64,000 nt of DNA from Lachnospiraceae bacterium (GCA_017619615.1 JAFZRY010000010.1:62001-126000), one strand, 5' to 3'; positions 33,315 to 42,288 are shown, counted from the first letter of the stretch. Numbers and translations: made by a program. The notes: a model not told the origin generated them from the sequence alone.

Positions 33315-33722
33315 CTACAGCCGGCTCATGATCTCTTCGACCCGCCGGATCGCCTCATCCACTCCAGTCTGCGCATCGGATATGCGGCTCTGCATGGCGA
33401 GGTCCGTGAACAGGCCGTCGAAGAAATAATCTGCGAAGCCGAGGAAATCGCCGGTTTCCAGATTGATGTTCTCAAAAGAATCCAGGTCCTGCAGTTCTTT
33501 TTCGAACCGTTTCAGGTCAGTCTTTGCCGCCGCCAGATGCTCGTGCGCCTGCTCCATGCGCCGGTGCTTGCCCATGGTGGCGAGCAGCCTGCCGCCCAGG
33601 ATGTCCCAGACGCCGAATTCCCGGGCGCTTTGCAGACACTCCTTCGCACGGGACAGGCTGTCCAGCGCCTTTTCCCCGGCCTCCAGCGCTTCCTGCCGCT
33701 CTTTTTCGTAATCCGATGCCAT
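33315..33722 (-). CDS. Hypothetical coiled-coil protein, 135 aa
   Basis: Not recognised. It is almost entirely helical, with heptad-like segments (EKERQEALEAGEKALDSLSR and HLAAAKTDLKRFEKELQDL), a central FENINLETGDFLGFADYFFD patch and a C-terminal helix. No signal peptide or membrane segment. RBS AGGAGG. It stands just upstream of the five-gene operon but is separated from it by 64 bp, so membership is uncertain. Confidence 0.75.
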   Translation of the reverse strand: MASDYEKERQEALEAGEKALDSLSRAKECLQSAREFGVWDILGGRLLATMGKHRRMEQAHEHLAAAKTDLKRFEKELQDLDSFENINLETGDFLGFADYFFDGLFTDLAMQSRISDAQTGVDEAIRRVEEIMSRL

Positions 33723-33814
33723 ATCCGGAATACCTCCTGCTGTCTTCTGCTATATTATATCAATAATCCGGGAAGGATAAAGCGGTCAAAAGGGGAAAAT
33801 AAACCGGCCGGTTT

Positions 33815-34684
33815 TCACAGATTCAGCAGAATAAGCGCGCCCAGGATCAGTCCCAGCCCGGCCAACTGGCGCCGGCTGAGTTTTTCCCGGAAAAAGAGCA
33901 CTCCTGCCGCAGTTACCAGCAGGATAGAGCCTACGCTGAATGCGGGATAGACCAGCGTGGCGGGCAGTTCGAGCAGCGCTTTCAGCAGGAAATACGAGCA
34001 GAAATAATTGGGGATCCCGGCCAGGATCCCGGCAGCCAGTTCACGGATCCGCAGCCGCCTGCCGCTTTTCCGCTTTTCCGCAGCGGACAGAAGGAAAGTC
34101 AGTATGGCTGCCGTCAGAAAGAGGAAGAAAAAATAGCGGGTATCTTCCCGCGGATCCCCCAGGTGCGAGAAGACTTTGGCCATGCTCTCGGCGCAGCCGT
34201 TTGCCAGCAGAGTCAGAAGCAGGACCGTCAGGCTTATGCGTCCTTCTTCGGATCCCGCGGCGGCCTGTGCTTTGTCACCGGAGCCGAGATTGATCAGGAG
34301 GATCGCACCGATGGTCATGCCCAGCCCCAGCAGTTTCAGAAGAGAGGGCACTTCCCCGAAAAACAGAAAACTGATGAGAAGAGGGATAATGAGTCCCAGC
34401 TTGGAAAACGCCGCGGTCAGCGTGGCTCCGTTCCGGTCCACACTGGTTTGGATCATGACCAGCCCTGCCACGAACAGCACGCCGCCGATGAGACTCATCA
34501 CCAGCGTGGAGGCGCTCACGGCAAACACGCCCCCTTTTTCCGGCATTTGAAGGAAAGCGATCAGCGCGCAGGTCAGGTAATTGCCCAGCAGAATGCCGAA
34601 ACGGTTTCCCTCCGGGTCCCGGAAGAGCTTCAGGACCAGAGTCAGGACAGCGCTGCTGAAGGCAGCCAGAATAAGGAAAAGCAT
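33815..34684 (-). CDS. DMT-superfamily (EamA) transporter
   Basis: A 289-residue integral membrane protein with ten hydrophobic segments arranged as two EamA halves. The first half starts MLFLILAAFSSAVLTLVLKL and ends in VPSLLKLLGLGMTIGAILLI; the second has YPAFSVGSILLVTAAGVLFF and ends RQLAGLGLILGALILLNL. The family exports amino acids, nucleobases or other small metabolites; the substrate is unknown. RBS GGGAGG. It follows the 249-residue hypothetical gene by 15 bp on the same strand, so the two are probably co-transcribed. Confidence 0.88.
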   Translation of the reverse strand: MLFLILAAFSSAVLTLVLKLFRDPEGNRFGILLGNYLTCALIAFLQMPEKGGVFAVSASTLVMSLIGGVLFVAGLVMIQTSVDRNGATLTAAFSKLGLIIPLLISFLFFGEVPSLLKLLGLGMTIGAILLINLGSGDKAQAAAGSEEGRISLTVLLLTLLANGCAESMAKVFSHLGDPREDTRYFFFLFLTAAILTFLLSAAEKRKSGRRLRIRELAAGILAGIPNYFCSYFLLKALLELPATLVYPAFSVGSILLVTAAGVLFFREKLSRRQLAGLGLILGALILLNL

Positions 34685-34699
34685 AGGATCCCTCCCGGT

Positions 34700-35449
34700 T
34701 TATTCCACCTTTTTCCACTTGACACTGTACGCCCTGATGATGTTTTCCCCTTCGGAATCCGCCCAGTATACGCCTTCTCTGGGCGTGATCCGGAATTCGG
34801 CCCACTGGTATTCACCCATCGTGATCCTGTACGGCTGCGGCGGGGTCGGTGTAAACTGAAAGCTGGACACCCCTTCAAAGCAAAGAGCGACAACGCCGTA
34901 CCAGCAGCGGTTGTCAAAAACGGCGGTGATCGTTCTGGTCCCTTCATCATCCTGGATGTATTGCATGCTGCTCAGCGCTGCGTCATGGAAACCGGCGAAT
35001 AAGTGCATAAACCGGTCCAGTTCTTCCTGCGTGTCAAGATAAGTCCATTCGTCTTTGTCAGGCAGGTCCCGCAGCTGAATGGTGCATTGCGAACGGGGGA
35101 CACGGCGTCCGGTCAGCAGATCGCAAAGAAAAGCGTGATCCGTGCAAACGTCCGGATAACCGCTCAAATAATCGATGTCCGAACAGTCGATTCCCCGCTC
35201 TTTAGCGAAAAACTTAAGCCGCAGGAGAGCAGAACCTGTCAGTTCCGTAAAACCGGACCGGTCAGACTGGATCGTAAGCACGCGGGATCTTTCAGAACTG
35301 TCGTGTCCCCAGAAGTTATCGATCAATTCGAAACAGTCGGAATCCGGATCCAGAACGATATACTGCGAAAAGATGCTTTTCCCAAGCATCCCGTAGACAA
35401 GAGATCGGTAAGGCGGTTCTCCGTTTGGCTTTTCAATTCTGACGTACAT
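34700..35449 (-). CDS. Hypothetical protein, 249 aa
   Basis: No family recognised. The protein is soluble, without signal or membrane segments. It shows a pattern of short beta-rich blocks (SQYIVLDPDSDCFELIDNFW, TRTITAVFDNRCWYGVVALC, SSFQFTPTPPQPYRITMGEY). RBS GGAGGG immediately before ATG 35449. It shares a strand with, and closely precedes, the EamA transporter. A thioesterase gene ends 21 bp upstream. Confidence 0.75.
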   Translation of the reverse strand: MYVRIEKPNGEPPYRSLVYGMLGKSIFSQYIVLDPDSDCFELIDNFWGHDSSERSRVLTIQSDRSGFTELTGSALLRLKFFAKERGIDCSDIDYLSGYPDVCTDHAFLCDLLTGRRVPRSQCTIQLRDLPDKDEWTYLDTQEELDRFMHLFAGFHDAALSSMQYIQDDEGTRTITAVFDNRCWYGVVALCFEGVSSFQFTPTPPQPYRITMGEYQWAEFRITPREGVYWADSEGENIIRAYSVKWKKVE

Positions 35450-35470
35450 TTTTCCCTCCGGACGTGGTTA

Positions 35471-35887
35471 TTACGGTTCCTCCCGCACAAACGACATCAG
35501 CACCTCATAAAACTCCGGCTGCTCCTTTTTCAGCCGGACGATCCGTCCCTTATCGTTCAGGAAGCAGTGTTCGGAGACGCCTTCGAACACGGTCCGGCCT
35601 TCCGGTCCGGTCATCCGGTACTGCAGTTTCAGCACGACGCCGTTGAATTCCCGGACCGTCACGCGGACTGTGACCTCGTCTGAAAACGTCGTGGACGCGC
35701 GGTAGCGGCATTCGACGGCTGTGACCGGGGAGAGGACCCCCGCCGCCTCCAGTTTGTCGTAGCCCCAGCCGATCTGCCGCAGGAAATCGACCCGCGCTTC
35801 CTCCATCCAGCGGATATAGTTCGAATGGTGCGTGACGCCCATCCGGTCCGTTTCATAGTATTGCACGATGTGTTTGTACAGTTCCAT
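35471..35887 (-). CDS. Acyl-CoA thioesterase (YbgC/FadM type, hot-dog fold)
   Basis: A 138-residue 4-hydroxybenzoyl-CoA-thioesterase-like enzyme that hydrolyses acyl-CoA. The active-site region YYETDRMGVTHHSNYIRWME with the catalytic Asp is at residues 11-30. The rest follows the hot-dog fold (FLRQIGWGYDKLEAAGVLSP, TTFSDEVTVRVTVREF). The length is right for the family. RBS AAGGAC-like, ATG 35887. Probably an independent gene or the head of the short run ending with the EamA transporter. Confidence 0.9.
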   Translation of the reverse strand: MELYKHIVQYYETDRMGVTHHSNYIRWMEEARVDFLRQIGWGYDKLEAAGVLSPVTAVECRYRASTTFSDEVTVRVTVREFNGVVLKLQYRMTGPEGRTVFEGVSEHCFLNDKGRIVRLKKEQPEFYEVLMSFVREEP

Positions 35888-36072
35888 TTTTCAGTCCTTC
35901 TTCCGGCAGACATTCTTTTTGATACAGACCAATTATACCCCGACTGTCCGCCGGCCGCAAGAGGAGGCAGCGAAAAGGCCGCAGCCGCCGAGGATTTCAA
36001 GGCTTTGTTTCTTCCGCTGAATGTGGTATAAAATAAAAGCATCCGCCTGTAAGGCGGGAAGGAGGAACCTCT

Positions 36073-37323
36073 ATGATCATCAAAATCGCCGTGATCGCCG
36101 CTGTGACCCTGGTCTTTCTGTACGGCCTGCTGCTGAATCGCCTGAAGCAGACGTCCGCCCGGAACCCGATCCCGGCCTGCGTCGCGGACGTGTACGACGC
36201 GGAGACTTACGCCAGGCAGCAGGAGTACAACGCGGAGAAGTGCCGGCTGAACTACTGGAATCAGGCGGCCGGTTTCGTGATCGACCTGGTCCTCCTGATC
36301 TTCAACCTCTACGCCGCCTTCGCGGGCCTCTTCAAGCCGGACGACTGGACGCAGATGTTCGCCGTGATCCTGCTGAATACCGCGGCTTCCCTGCTCACGC
36401 TGCCGTTTTCTTACTATGACACGATGGTCATCGAGGGAAAATACGGCTTCAACCGGACGACGAAGAAAACTTTCGCGGCCGATACGGTCAAGCAGCTGGT
36501 GCTCGGGCTGGGTCTGATGATCGGCATCGGGAGCGCGCTCATGGGCCTGCACAGAAAATTCGGAGACTGGCTCATCCTGGTCTTTGCTGGCGTGATGACC
36601 GTGTTCGTGCTCTTTTTCTCCTTCCTTTATCCGCTGTTCAGCCGCCTGTTTAACAAGTTCACGCCGCTCCCGGAAGGGGAACTGCGCGACCGGCTGACGG
36701 CGCTGCTGGAGAAGAACGGCTACAAAGTCCGCGCGATCAAGGTCATGGACGCTTCCCGCCGCTCCAGCAAGTCCAACGCGTATTTTGCGGGCTTCGGGAA
36801 GATGAAGACGATCGTGCTCTACGATACCCTGTTGGAGCAGATGACAGACGACGAGATCTGCGCCGTCTTCGCCCACGAACTGGGCCATGGCCTGCACAAG
36901 GACACGCTGCGGAGCCAGATCCTGACGTTCGTCCAGATGCTGATCATCAGCCTGCTGGCCTGGCTCACGCTCCGCTCGCCGGCCCTGTTCGAGGCGTTCG
37001 GCTTTTCGAAGATCAATTACGGCTTCGCCCTGATCCTGATCATGAGCGTGGAATTCGCCCTGTTCATGCCGTTTTTCGGCCTCCTGACGAGCCATTTCTC
37101 CCGCCGCGCCGAATACCGCGCGGACGCGCACGCCGCGCAGGAGGGCTACGCCGGCGCCCTCATCTCGGGCCTGAAAAAACTGACGCGGGAGAACTTCTCC
37201 GACGTTGCCCCCTCCCCGCTCCTGGTCACCCTGACCTATTCGCACCCGACGACGGCGCAGCGGATCGAAGCGCTGCAGAAACTCGGAGGAGAAGAGGAGC
37301 CCGCAGCTGAGGAGGCGGAATGA
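36073..37323 (+). CDS. M48 family membrane metalloprotease (Ste24-like)
   Basis: A 416-residue membrane zinc protease. It has several N-terminal membrane segments (VIAAVTLVFLYGLLL, AAGFVIDLVLLIFNLYAAFA), then the zinc motif HELGH in CAVFAHELGHGLHKDTL near residue 277, two more membrane segments, and the third ligand region SRRAEYRADAHAA. Related enzymes cleave CAAX-type or misfolded membrane proteins. RBS GGAAGGAGG. Its stop overlaps the next start by four bases (37320-37323), coupling it to the metallophosphoesterase. Confidence 0.92.
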   Translation: MIIKIAVIAAVTLVFLYGLLLNRLKQTSARNPIPACVADVYDAETYARQQEYNAEKCRLNYWNQAAGFVIDLVLLIFNLYAAFAGLFKPDDWTQMFAVILLNTAASLLTLPFSYYDTMVIEGKYGFNRTTKKTFAADTVKQLVLGLGLMIGIGSALMGLHRKFGDWLILVFAGVMTVFVLFFSFLYPLFSRLFNKFTPLPEGELRDRLTALLEKNGYKVRAIKVMDASRRSSKSNAYFAGFGKMKTIVLYDTLLEQMTDDEICAVFAHELGHGLHKDTLRSQILTFVQMLIISLLAWLTLRSPALFEAFGFSKINYGFALILIMSVEFALFMPFFGLLTSHFSRRAEYRADAHAAQEGYAGALISGLKKLTRENFSDVAPSPLLVTLTYSHPTTAQRIEALQKLGGEEEPAAEEAE

Positions 37324-38156
37324 AGAAAAAGCGGAAGCGGATCATCCTGTGCGCCGTGCTGCTGATCCTTGTGATCTGGACGGTCTGGGGCAACGTGACC
37401 GTCGGGGTCACGCGTTTTACCGTTTCGTCCGGCCGAATCCCTGCGTCTTTTGACGGCTTCCGGATCGCTCTCATTTCGGATGTGCACGATGCAAGATTCG
37501 GGGAAAACAACCGCCGGCTCATCGAACTGATCGAAAAAGAAAAGCCGGACGTGATCGCCATTACCGGGGACCTGGTCGACTCCAACCGCACGGATATCGA
37601 TGCCGCGGAGGACCTGGTCCGGCGCTTAAATGCGATCGCTCCGTGCTATTACGTGACGGGAAATCACGAAGCATATATTAAAGAACACCCTGTGCTGGAA
37701 CAGAAACTGCTCAGCGCAGGGGTTATTGTATTGCATAATGAGTCTGCGGAGATCACACGGAACGGCGAAACGGTCCGCGTGGCTGGCCTGGAAGATCCGG
37801 CTTTTTCGGATATCAGCCTGTCCGCGGAATCCATCCTGGGAGCCCGCCTGAAATCGATGGATTTAACGGATGACTACTGCATCCTGCTTTCGCACCGGCC
37901 GGAAGCTTTTCCTGCATATGTATCAGAGAATGTCGATCTGGTCCTGAGCGGCCACGCCCACGGCGGCCAGTTCCGTCTGCCTTTCATCGGCGGACTTGTT
38001 GCCCCCGGCCAGGGGCTGTTTCCGAAATATGACGCGGGACAATACGAGGAAGGCCGCACGGTCATGATCGTCAGCCGGGGCATCGGCAACAGCATTATCC
38101 CGGTGCGCTTCAACAACCGGCCGGAGATCGTTATGGTCGAACTGCGTTGTCCTTAA
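37320..38156 (+). CDS. Membrane-anchored metallophosphoesterase
   Basis: A 278-residue calcineurin-like phosphoesterase. It starts with a membrane anchor (IILCAVLLILVIWTVWGNVTV). The metal-binding motifs are all visible: ALISDVHDARFG, VIAITGDLVD, YVTGNHEAY and VLSGHAHGGQFRLP. Related proteins (YaeI/YkuE) act on phospho-lipids such as UDP-diacylglucosamine, but the substrate here is unknown. The ATG overlaps the protease stop. Its 3' end overlaps the convergent GNAT gene by 26 bp. Confidence 0.92.
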   Translation: MKKKRKRIILCAVLLILVIWTVWGNVTVGVTRFTVSSGRIPASFDGFRIALISDVHDARFGENNRRLIELIEKEKPDVIAITGDLVDSNRTDIDAAEDLVRRLNAIAPCYYVTGNHEAYIKEHPVLEQKLLSAGVIVLHNESAEITRNGETVRVAGLEDPAFSDISLSAESILGARLKSMDLTDDYCILLSHRPEAFPAYVSENVDLVLSGHAHGGQFRLPFIGGLVAPGQGLFPKYDAGQYEEGRTVMIVSRGIGNSIIPVRFNNRPEIVMVELRCP

Positions 38157-38646
38157 GCGGATCCCCGCTGAATACCTCCATGAATACGTGCTTCTCCGAA
38201 CGGTCATATTCCCGGAAACCGCACTTTTCATACACGCGGATGGCCCGGGCGTTGTCAGGGTTGGTTCGCAGGAAGACCCGCTTCAGTCCCCACCGGTCCA
38301 TTACGTAGGCGACGAAGGCTTTCACGGCTTCCGTTCCGTATCCCTTGTCCTGCATTTCTGCCGTGACCGCGATCCCGAGTTCTCCCTCCGTTTCAGACAG
38401 ATCCATCAGCTCAATGTTCCCGATGAACCGCCCGCTTTCCTTTTCAATCATGGAAAAGACGGGGGCGTTTTCCTTCCGCTTTCCCCGCACCCACGCGATT
38501 TCCTGCTCCTCCGTAAACGTTTTCCGCAGGCCGCCGATGAACCGGTTCACGTGCTCGTAATCGTTGACCATGATGAGGTAATCCGGTACCAGCCGTTCGG
38601 ACACTTCCACAAAACTGATGCTGTCCGACTCAAATATCTGCTTCAT
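38131..38646 (-). CDS. GNAT N-acetyltransferase
   Basis: A 171-residue acetyltransferase of the RimJ/RimL-like type. Acetyl-CoA binding is shown by TAEMQDKGYGTEAVKAFVAY near residue 95, and the C-terminal motif by NPDNARAIRVYEKCGFREYD. The acceptor is unknown. Its ATG lies inside the end of the small zinc-ribbon gene (overlap 38630-38646), so they are translationally coupled and belong to the minus-strand run from 43.3 kb. Its 3' end overlaps the convergent phosphoesterase gene. Confidence 0.9.
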   Translation of the reverse strand: MKQIFESDSISFVEVSERLVPDYLIMVNDYEHVNRFIGGLRKTFTEEQEIAWVRGKRKENAPVFSMIEKESGRFIGNIELMDLSETEGELGIAVTAEMQDKGYGTEAVKAFVAYVMDRWGLKRVFLRTNPDNARAIRVYEKCGFREYDRSEKHVFMEVFSGDPLKDNAVRP

Positions 38647-38863
38647 TTCTGTCTTTCCGCTTCAACAGTTTTTCGGGCTCTTTTACGTAACTCCTGACCA
38701 CGCTTCCGCATCTTCTGCAGATCGAGTGATACAGCGGCTTTCCGCCCAGCTTGTTGCCGGTCGCCGACACCACGGCGTATCCGTTCTGACAGGCTTCGAT
38801 CATTTCCGTGCCGCCGCAGTAAGGGCAGAGGGAGACGAATTCGTCCCGATATGATTCCATCAT
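38630..38863 (-). CDS. Small zinc-ribbon protein, 77 aa
   Basis: A short protein with two CxxC pairs (LCPYCGG near residue 13, ICRRCGS near residue 49), as in a zinc ribbon, and a basic C-terminus (EPEKLLKRKDRNEAD). It is otherwise unrecognised. It starts three bases after the GNAT-HD gene stop and overlaps the next GNAT gene, so it is part of this operon. A DNA/RNA-binding or regulatory accessory role is possible but unproven. Confidence 0.75.
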   Translation of the reverse strand: MMESYRDEFVSLCPYCGGTEMIEACQNGYAVVSATGNKLGGKPLYHSICRRCGSVVRSYVKEPEKLLKRKDRNEADI

Positions 38864-38866
38864 GAT

Positions 38867-40321
38867 TTATCCTCCGTAGATTTTCGTGCTCTGTTCCAGC
38901 TGGGCAGCCAGCTTCTCGAAAAACGTGATGTAGAAGCCGAGCCGCTCTTTCCACAGTTCTTCCGCGGCGTTGGTCCCCATCGGCATGTCCTTCAGCTCGC
39001 GCAGCCGGGCGAGCCTTTTTTCCACAAACGCGCACTTTTCGTCAAAAGGTTTATCCAGAAATCCTTCGTATACAAGGCTTTCGTGGATGCGGTAGACGTC
39101 GAAACGGTCGATGTTGTCCGCGTCGCCGACCGAAAGCGCGAAGGGTGTCCGCTCGCCGGGGAAATCCGCTTTGTCGTCCACGTGGATAGCGATCCCGTAG
39201 CAGATGTCCTGAATACGGTCCTCTGCCAGCCCCAGTTCTTCCAGGAACGGGCGGGCGATCTGCGCGGCGCGCCGGCCGTGCCCGACCCAGCCGTCTTCGC
39301 CGAATTCCTCGCAGTAGGAAATGTCGTGGAGAAGGCAGGCGACGACCATCTCGGTCTCATCAAAACCTTCGCGGGCAGCGATCTCCCGGCCGATGTTCGC
39401 CACGCGGTAGGTGTGCTCGATGCGGTAAGCTTTTGCGTCCGGGTGCGCGTTCAGATAAATAGCTTCGTCAAATTTCTGTTTTAAAAACGCCTCCGTTTTG
39501 CGGATCAGTTCTTCGTTCAGCATTTTTTCTCCTCCCGTCGCGGCAGCCTCCTCGCTGTCCCCGCTCACATAATAAGTAACGTATTCATGGCTGAATTCGT
39601 AGCCCAGTTTCTCCGCCAGATGCACGGAATCCATGTTGGCAGCGTCCCAGCTCGGGTAAAGGCCGTCGTCGAGGCAGGAGAGGATCAGGCGGGCGCCGGC
39701 TGCAGAAGCGAGGCCTTTGCGGCGTTCTTCTTCTACGGTGTCGATTTCGATCTCAATGCCCCCGCGGTACACGGTAAAGGACGAAGCGGCGGAAACAAGC
39801 TGCCCGTCCTTCAGCACCGCAAAGCCGCGGCCGTGCTCAAGATATTGCTCCTTCGAACCGAAATGGCATACGCAGTCAATGAAAAGACCGCTTGCCATGC
39901 ACATGTCATAGATTTCCGCGTCGATCCGGCGGATCTCATACCCGGCGGGCAGGGCGGCGGCGATGCGTTCCAGCCTGGCCCGGTCGAATTTCGTGTCTTT
40001 CCGGATCGCGTATCGGAGCTCCCTCTCAGCCTGCGGAAAGCATTCTTCGATCAATTTCGCCCACGTTTCGTTCTGCGGCACCATGATGACGAAGCCTTCC
40101 GGTTTTTCCGCCACGAGCGTCCGGTCCGGCACGCCTGCGAAAAACGCGAATCGTCCGAGAAACGTCATTGCGGACCGGGGCTCCTCCGGGTCGGTCACGA
40201 AGACCCGGCCCATCACTTTCTGCAGGCAGGAGAGGATCAGCGTGTCGTCCATGCCCGCGAAAAGGGGTGCCGCTTTTGCTGTATCAGTCAATTCATAAAT
40301 CATAGTCGATCCATTCTCCAT
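38867..40321 (-). CDS. GNAT acetyltransferase fused to an HD-domain hydrolase
   Basis: A 484-residue fusion. Residues ~1-260 are a GNAT domain of the larger 'GNAT_acetyltran' type (EEERRKGLASAAGARLILSC, then AANMDSVHLAEKLGYEF). Residues ~270-484 are an HD phosphohydrolase-like domain (IEHTYRVANIGREIAA, LLHDISYCEEFGEDGWVGHG with the HD pair, SVGDADNIDRFD). The start could also be the Met at 40303; neither has a strong RBS. Two unrelated catalytic domains in one chain suggest a combined reaction on one substrate, but none can be named. Tightly linked downstream to the zinc-ribbon gene. Confidence 0.82.
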   Translation of the reverse strand: MENGSTMIYELTDTAKAAPLFAGMDDTLILSCLQKVMGRVFVTDPEEPRSAMTFLGRFAFFAGVPDRTLVAEKPEGFVIMVPQNETWAKLIEECFPQAERELRYAIRKDTKFDRARLERIAAALPAGYEIRRIDAEIYDMCMASGLFIDCVCHFGSKEQYLEHGRGFAVLKDGQLVSAASSFTVYRGGIEIEIDTVEEERRKGLASAAGARLILSCLDDGLYPSWDAANMDSVHLAEKLGYEFSHEYVTYYVSGDSEEAAATGGEKMLNEELIRKTEAFLKQKFDEAIYLNAHPDAKAYRIEHTYRVANIGREIAAREGFDETEMVVACLLHDISYCEEFGEDGWVGHGRRAAQIARPFLEELGLAEDRIQDICYGIAIHVDDKADFPGERTPFALSVGDADNIDRFDVYRIHESLVYEGFLDKPFDEKCAFVEKRLARLRELKDMPMGTNAAEELWKERLGFYITFFEKLAAQLEQSTKIYGG

Positions 40322-40640
40322 CTTTCAGGATTTCAAACTTCCCCCACTCCGGCTTTCCCGCATCGCGGCCTTTGGCCCGGATCGGGAGGAAGGCGTCGTG
40401 CTGGCAGTCCGGGAGAGGGTCGTCGAGGTCGGTCCAGCCGCGGTCGTCGATCCGGCCGTTCCACTCGTCGTACAGTTCCGCCAGGGAATCGTAGCAGAGG
40501 TCAGCGGAGCAGAAGACCGCATCCGGACTTGTATATTCGAAAAGGTAGTGCCCTTCTTCCGCCTCATAAAGCATGATTTTGACGACAGGGGCCCCTTCGT
40601 CGCGCGGCAGAGGTTCGCGCAGATATGCAAACTTTCTCAC
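40293..40640 (-). CDS. Small hypothetical protein, 115 aa, GTG start
   Basis: A protein starting V(M)RKFAYLREPLPRDEGAPVV at a GTG whose last bases overlap the stop of the kinase-like gene (GTGA, 40637-40640). It continues KIMLYEAEEGHYLFEYTSPD and ends FEILKDGEWIDYDL. Short proteins with this acidic, aromatic pattern are common in Clostridia but I know no function. Its 3' end overlaps the 5' end of the GNAT-HD gene by 29 bp. Confidence 0.7.
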   Translation of the reverse strand: MRKFAYLREPLPRDEGAPVVKIMLYEAEEGHYLFEYTSPDAVFCSADLCYDSLAELYDEWNGRIDDRGWTDLDDPLPDCQHDAFLPIRAKGRDAGKPEWGKFEILKDGEWIDYDL

Positions 40641-41788
40641 GGTTCGCTCATCCTTCCTTCCATATAGGCGCGGAAATCGATGTCCATCGTCTGCGCCAGT
40701 TCCGCATCGTCCAGCGCGGCCCGGATCCCGGCCTCCCCGGTTGCCTCTTTCAGCTGCTCCACGCTGGTGAACCAGAGCGGGAAGAGGCAGCGGAAGAGGG
40801 GGAGCGCCAGGTCTTTTTCCGCTTCGCAGAACGGGTAGTCTTCGCGGACCACGGTGATTGCGTGAAGGATGCACTGCAGGATCTCGCGGGTCAGGGAAGA
40901 CGGTTTGTCCGGATCGGGGGCGGAGGTGCTGTCCTCTTTTCCGAAGACGAACGGCACTTCCCGGAACAGGTAGTTCAGGTACGTTTCCCGGCCCGCCAGA
41001 TTGAAATCCATGAGGCCCGCGAAGCGGCCTACGTCGTCCAGCAGGACGTTGGTACTGTTCAGGTCCGCCTGGAATACGGAAGTAGGAAGCGCGGAATAAC
41101 GCGCCTTCAGGTACTCGCGGTTGGCCAGCCAACGGGTCCAGATCCGGGACACCTGCTCCTGAAACTGCTCCGGCAGTTTTTCCGCGCAGGCAAGCCATTC
41201 CTGCGCGTTCTCCGTCACTTCGTCAACGGCGTCGGCCGGGTCAAAGATTTCGAACAGGCACCAGGCGGACGGAAGATCGGTGAAGTCCAGGCGGGCGGCG
41301 GCGATGCGTGCGTTGAGGCGCAGCAGCTCGTTCAGATAGGTGAATTTCCCGTACGGGGAGACGACCGCCGCGTCAAAACTGTCCGCGGAGCGGAAGCGGG
41401 CAAATTCTTCGCCGTAGACGACGCAGCGGTGTCCCTTATACTCAACCCGGGGGAATCGGCCGTCCTTCGTCCGCAGGAAACGAGGGCAGTAGCAGCCCTG
41501 CTTTCGGTATTCTTCCGCCAGGCGTTCCCACATGGCGATGCGCTCCGGGTCGGTAAAACCGTTGTCCGCCAGTTTGAGGACCATCCGGTCGTCCGGGGCC
41601 GGCGTCGGAGCACCGTCGTCTGAATCCGGCGCCGCACCACCGTCGTCCGGATCCGGTGCTGCACCACCGTCGTCCCACCGGACGATGACCGCCTCGCGGA
41701 AATCGCTTTCCCCGTGGCTGGTATTGACGACCTTTATATCGGCCGGTTCTCTTTCATCAAAAAGGGCAATGATATCCTTCAGTTCCAT
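40637..41788 (-). CDS. Aminoglycoside phosphotransferase-like kinase with a repeat insert
   Basis: A 383-residue APH/choline-kinase-fold protein. The catalytic loop reads FQADLNSTNVLLDD (family HxDxxxxN with His replaced by Gln), followed by GLMDFNLAG for the magnesium site. The nucleotide lysine is in RMVLKLADNGF. Between two early strands there is a low-complexity insert of DDGGAAPDP-like repeats (residues ~38-68) made by a 27-bp DNA repeat. The substrate is unknown and need not be an antibiotic. No strong RBS. The downstream GTG gene overlaps its stop. Confidence 0.78.
   Translation of the reverse strand: MELKDIIALFDEREPADIKVVNTSHGESDFREAVIVRWDDGGAAPDPDDGGAAPDSDDGAPTPAPDDRMVLKLADNGFTDPERIAMWERLAEEYRKQGCYCPRFLRTKDGRFPRVEYKGHRCVVYGEEFARFRSADSFDAAVVSPYGKFTYLNELLRLNARIAAARLDFTDLPSAWCLFEIFDPADAVDEVTENAQEWLACAEKLPEQFQEQVSRIWTRWLANREYLKARYSALPTSVFQADLNSTNVLLDDVGRFAGLMDFNLAGRETYLNYLFREVPFVFGKEDSTSAPDPDKPSSLTREILQCILHAITVVREDYPFCEAEKDLALPLFRCLFPLWFTSVEQLKEATGEAGIRAALDDAELAQTMDIDFRAYMEGRMSEP
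41601..41681. repeat. In-frame 27-bp minisatellite
   Basis: Three units of 27 bp (41601-41627, 41628-41654, 41655-41681) share GCACC(A)CCGTCGTC and code for DDGGAAPDP-like units within the kinase-like gene. The last unit is more diverged. Confidence 0.85.
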
Positions 41789-41805
41789 ATCAAATCTACT
41801 GGTAT

Positions 41806-42279
41806 TTACAGGATCTTTTCCATCCCGATTTTATACGGTTCAAGCCCGAGCGCTTCGTAAAACTTCATCGCCCCGGGGTTGCAGCACCACACGTTCAGCG
41901 TGACGTTGTAGCAGCCGCACGCCCGTGCAAAGGAGAGGATGTGCTCATAGACCGCACGGCCGGCCTGCTGCCTGCGCGCCGCCTCGTCCACGCAGATGTC
42001 GTCGATATACAGGGTCAGGTGATCGTGCAGCAGCCTCGTGTTTTCGGGCCGCTGCAGGATGCAGAAGCCATGGCCGAGGATGCGGCCGGCCTCGTCTTCA
42101 CAGACGAACACCGGCGTCCGATCGTTCTCCAGGATTCGGGCCAGCTCGTCCTCCGTATATTTAGTGGCCAGTCGGAACAGGTCGGGACGCCCCTCGGCGT
42201 GCACGCGGTTGACCTGCCTGAGCAGGTCCATGATGGCGGGGATGTCGCGTTTTTCCGCGCGGCGGACGGTGTAAGACAT
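41806..42279 (-). CDS. GNAT N-acetyltransferase
   Basis: A 157-residue acetyltransferase. The fold is shown by LYIDDICVDEAARRQQAGRA (acetyl-CoA loop) and the C-terminal NVWCCNPGAMKFYEALGLEP. The N-terminal TVRRAEKRDIPAIMDLLRQV is typical. RBS AAGGAGG. It follows the dipeptidase gene by nine bases and precedes the kinase-like gene by 17 bp, so it sits in the minus-strand run. The acceptor is unknown. Confidence 0.9.
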   Translation of the reverse strand: MSYTVRRAEKRDIPAIMDLLRQVNRVHAEGRPDLFRLATKYTEDELARILENDRTPVFVCEDEAGRILGHGFCILQRPENTRLLHDHLTLYIDDICVDEAARRQQAGRAVYEHILSFARACGCYNVTLNVWCCNPGAMKFYEALGLEPYKIGMEKIL

Positions 42280-42288
42280 GACGCCTCC

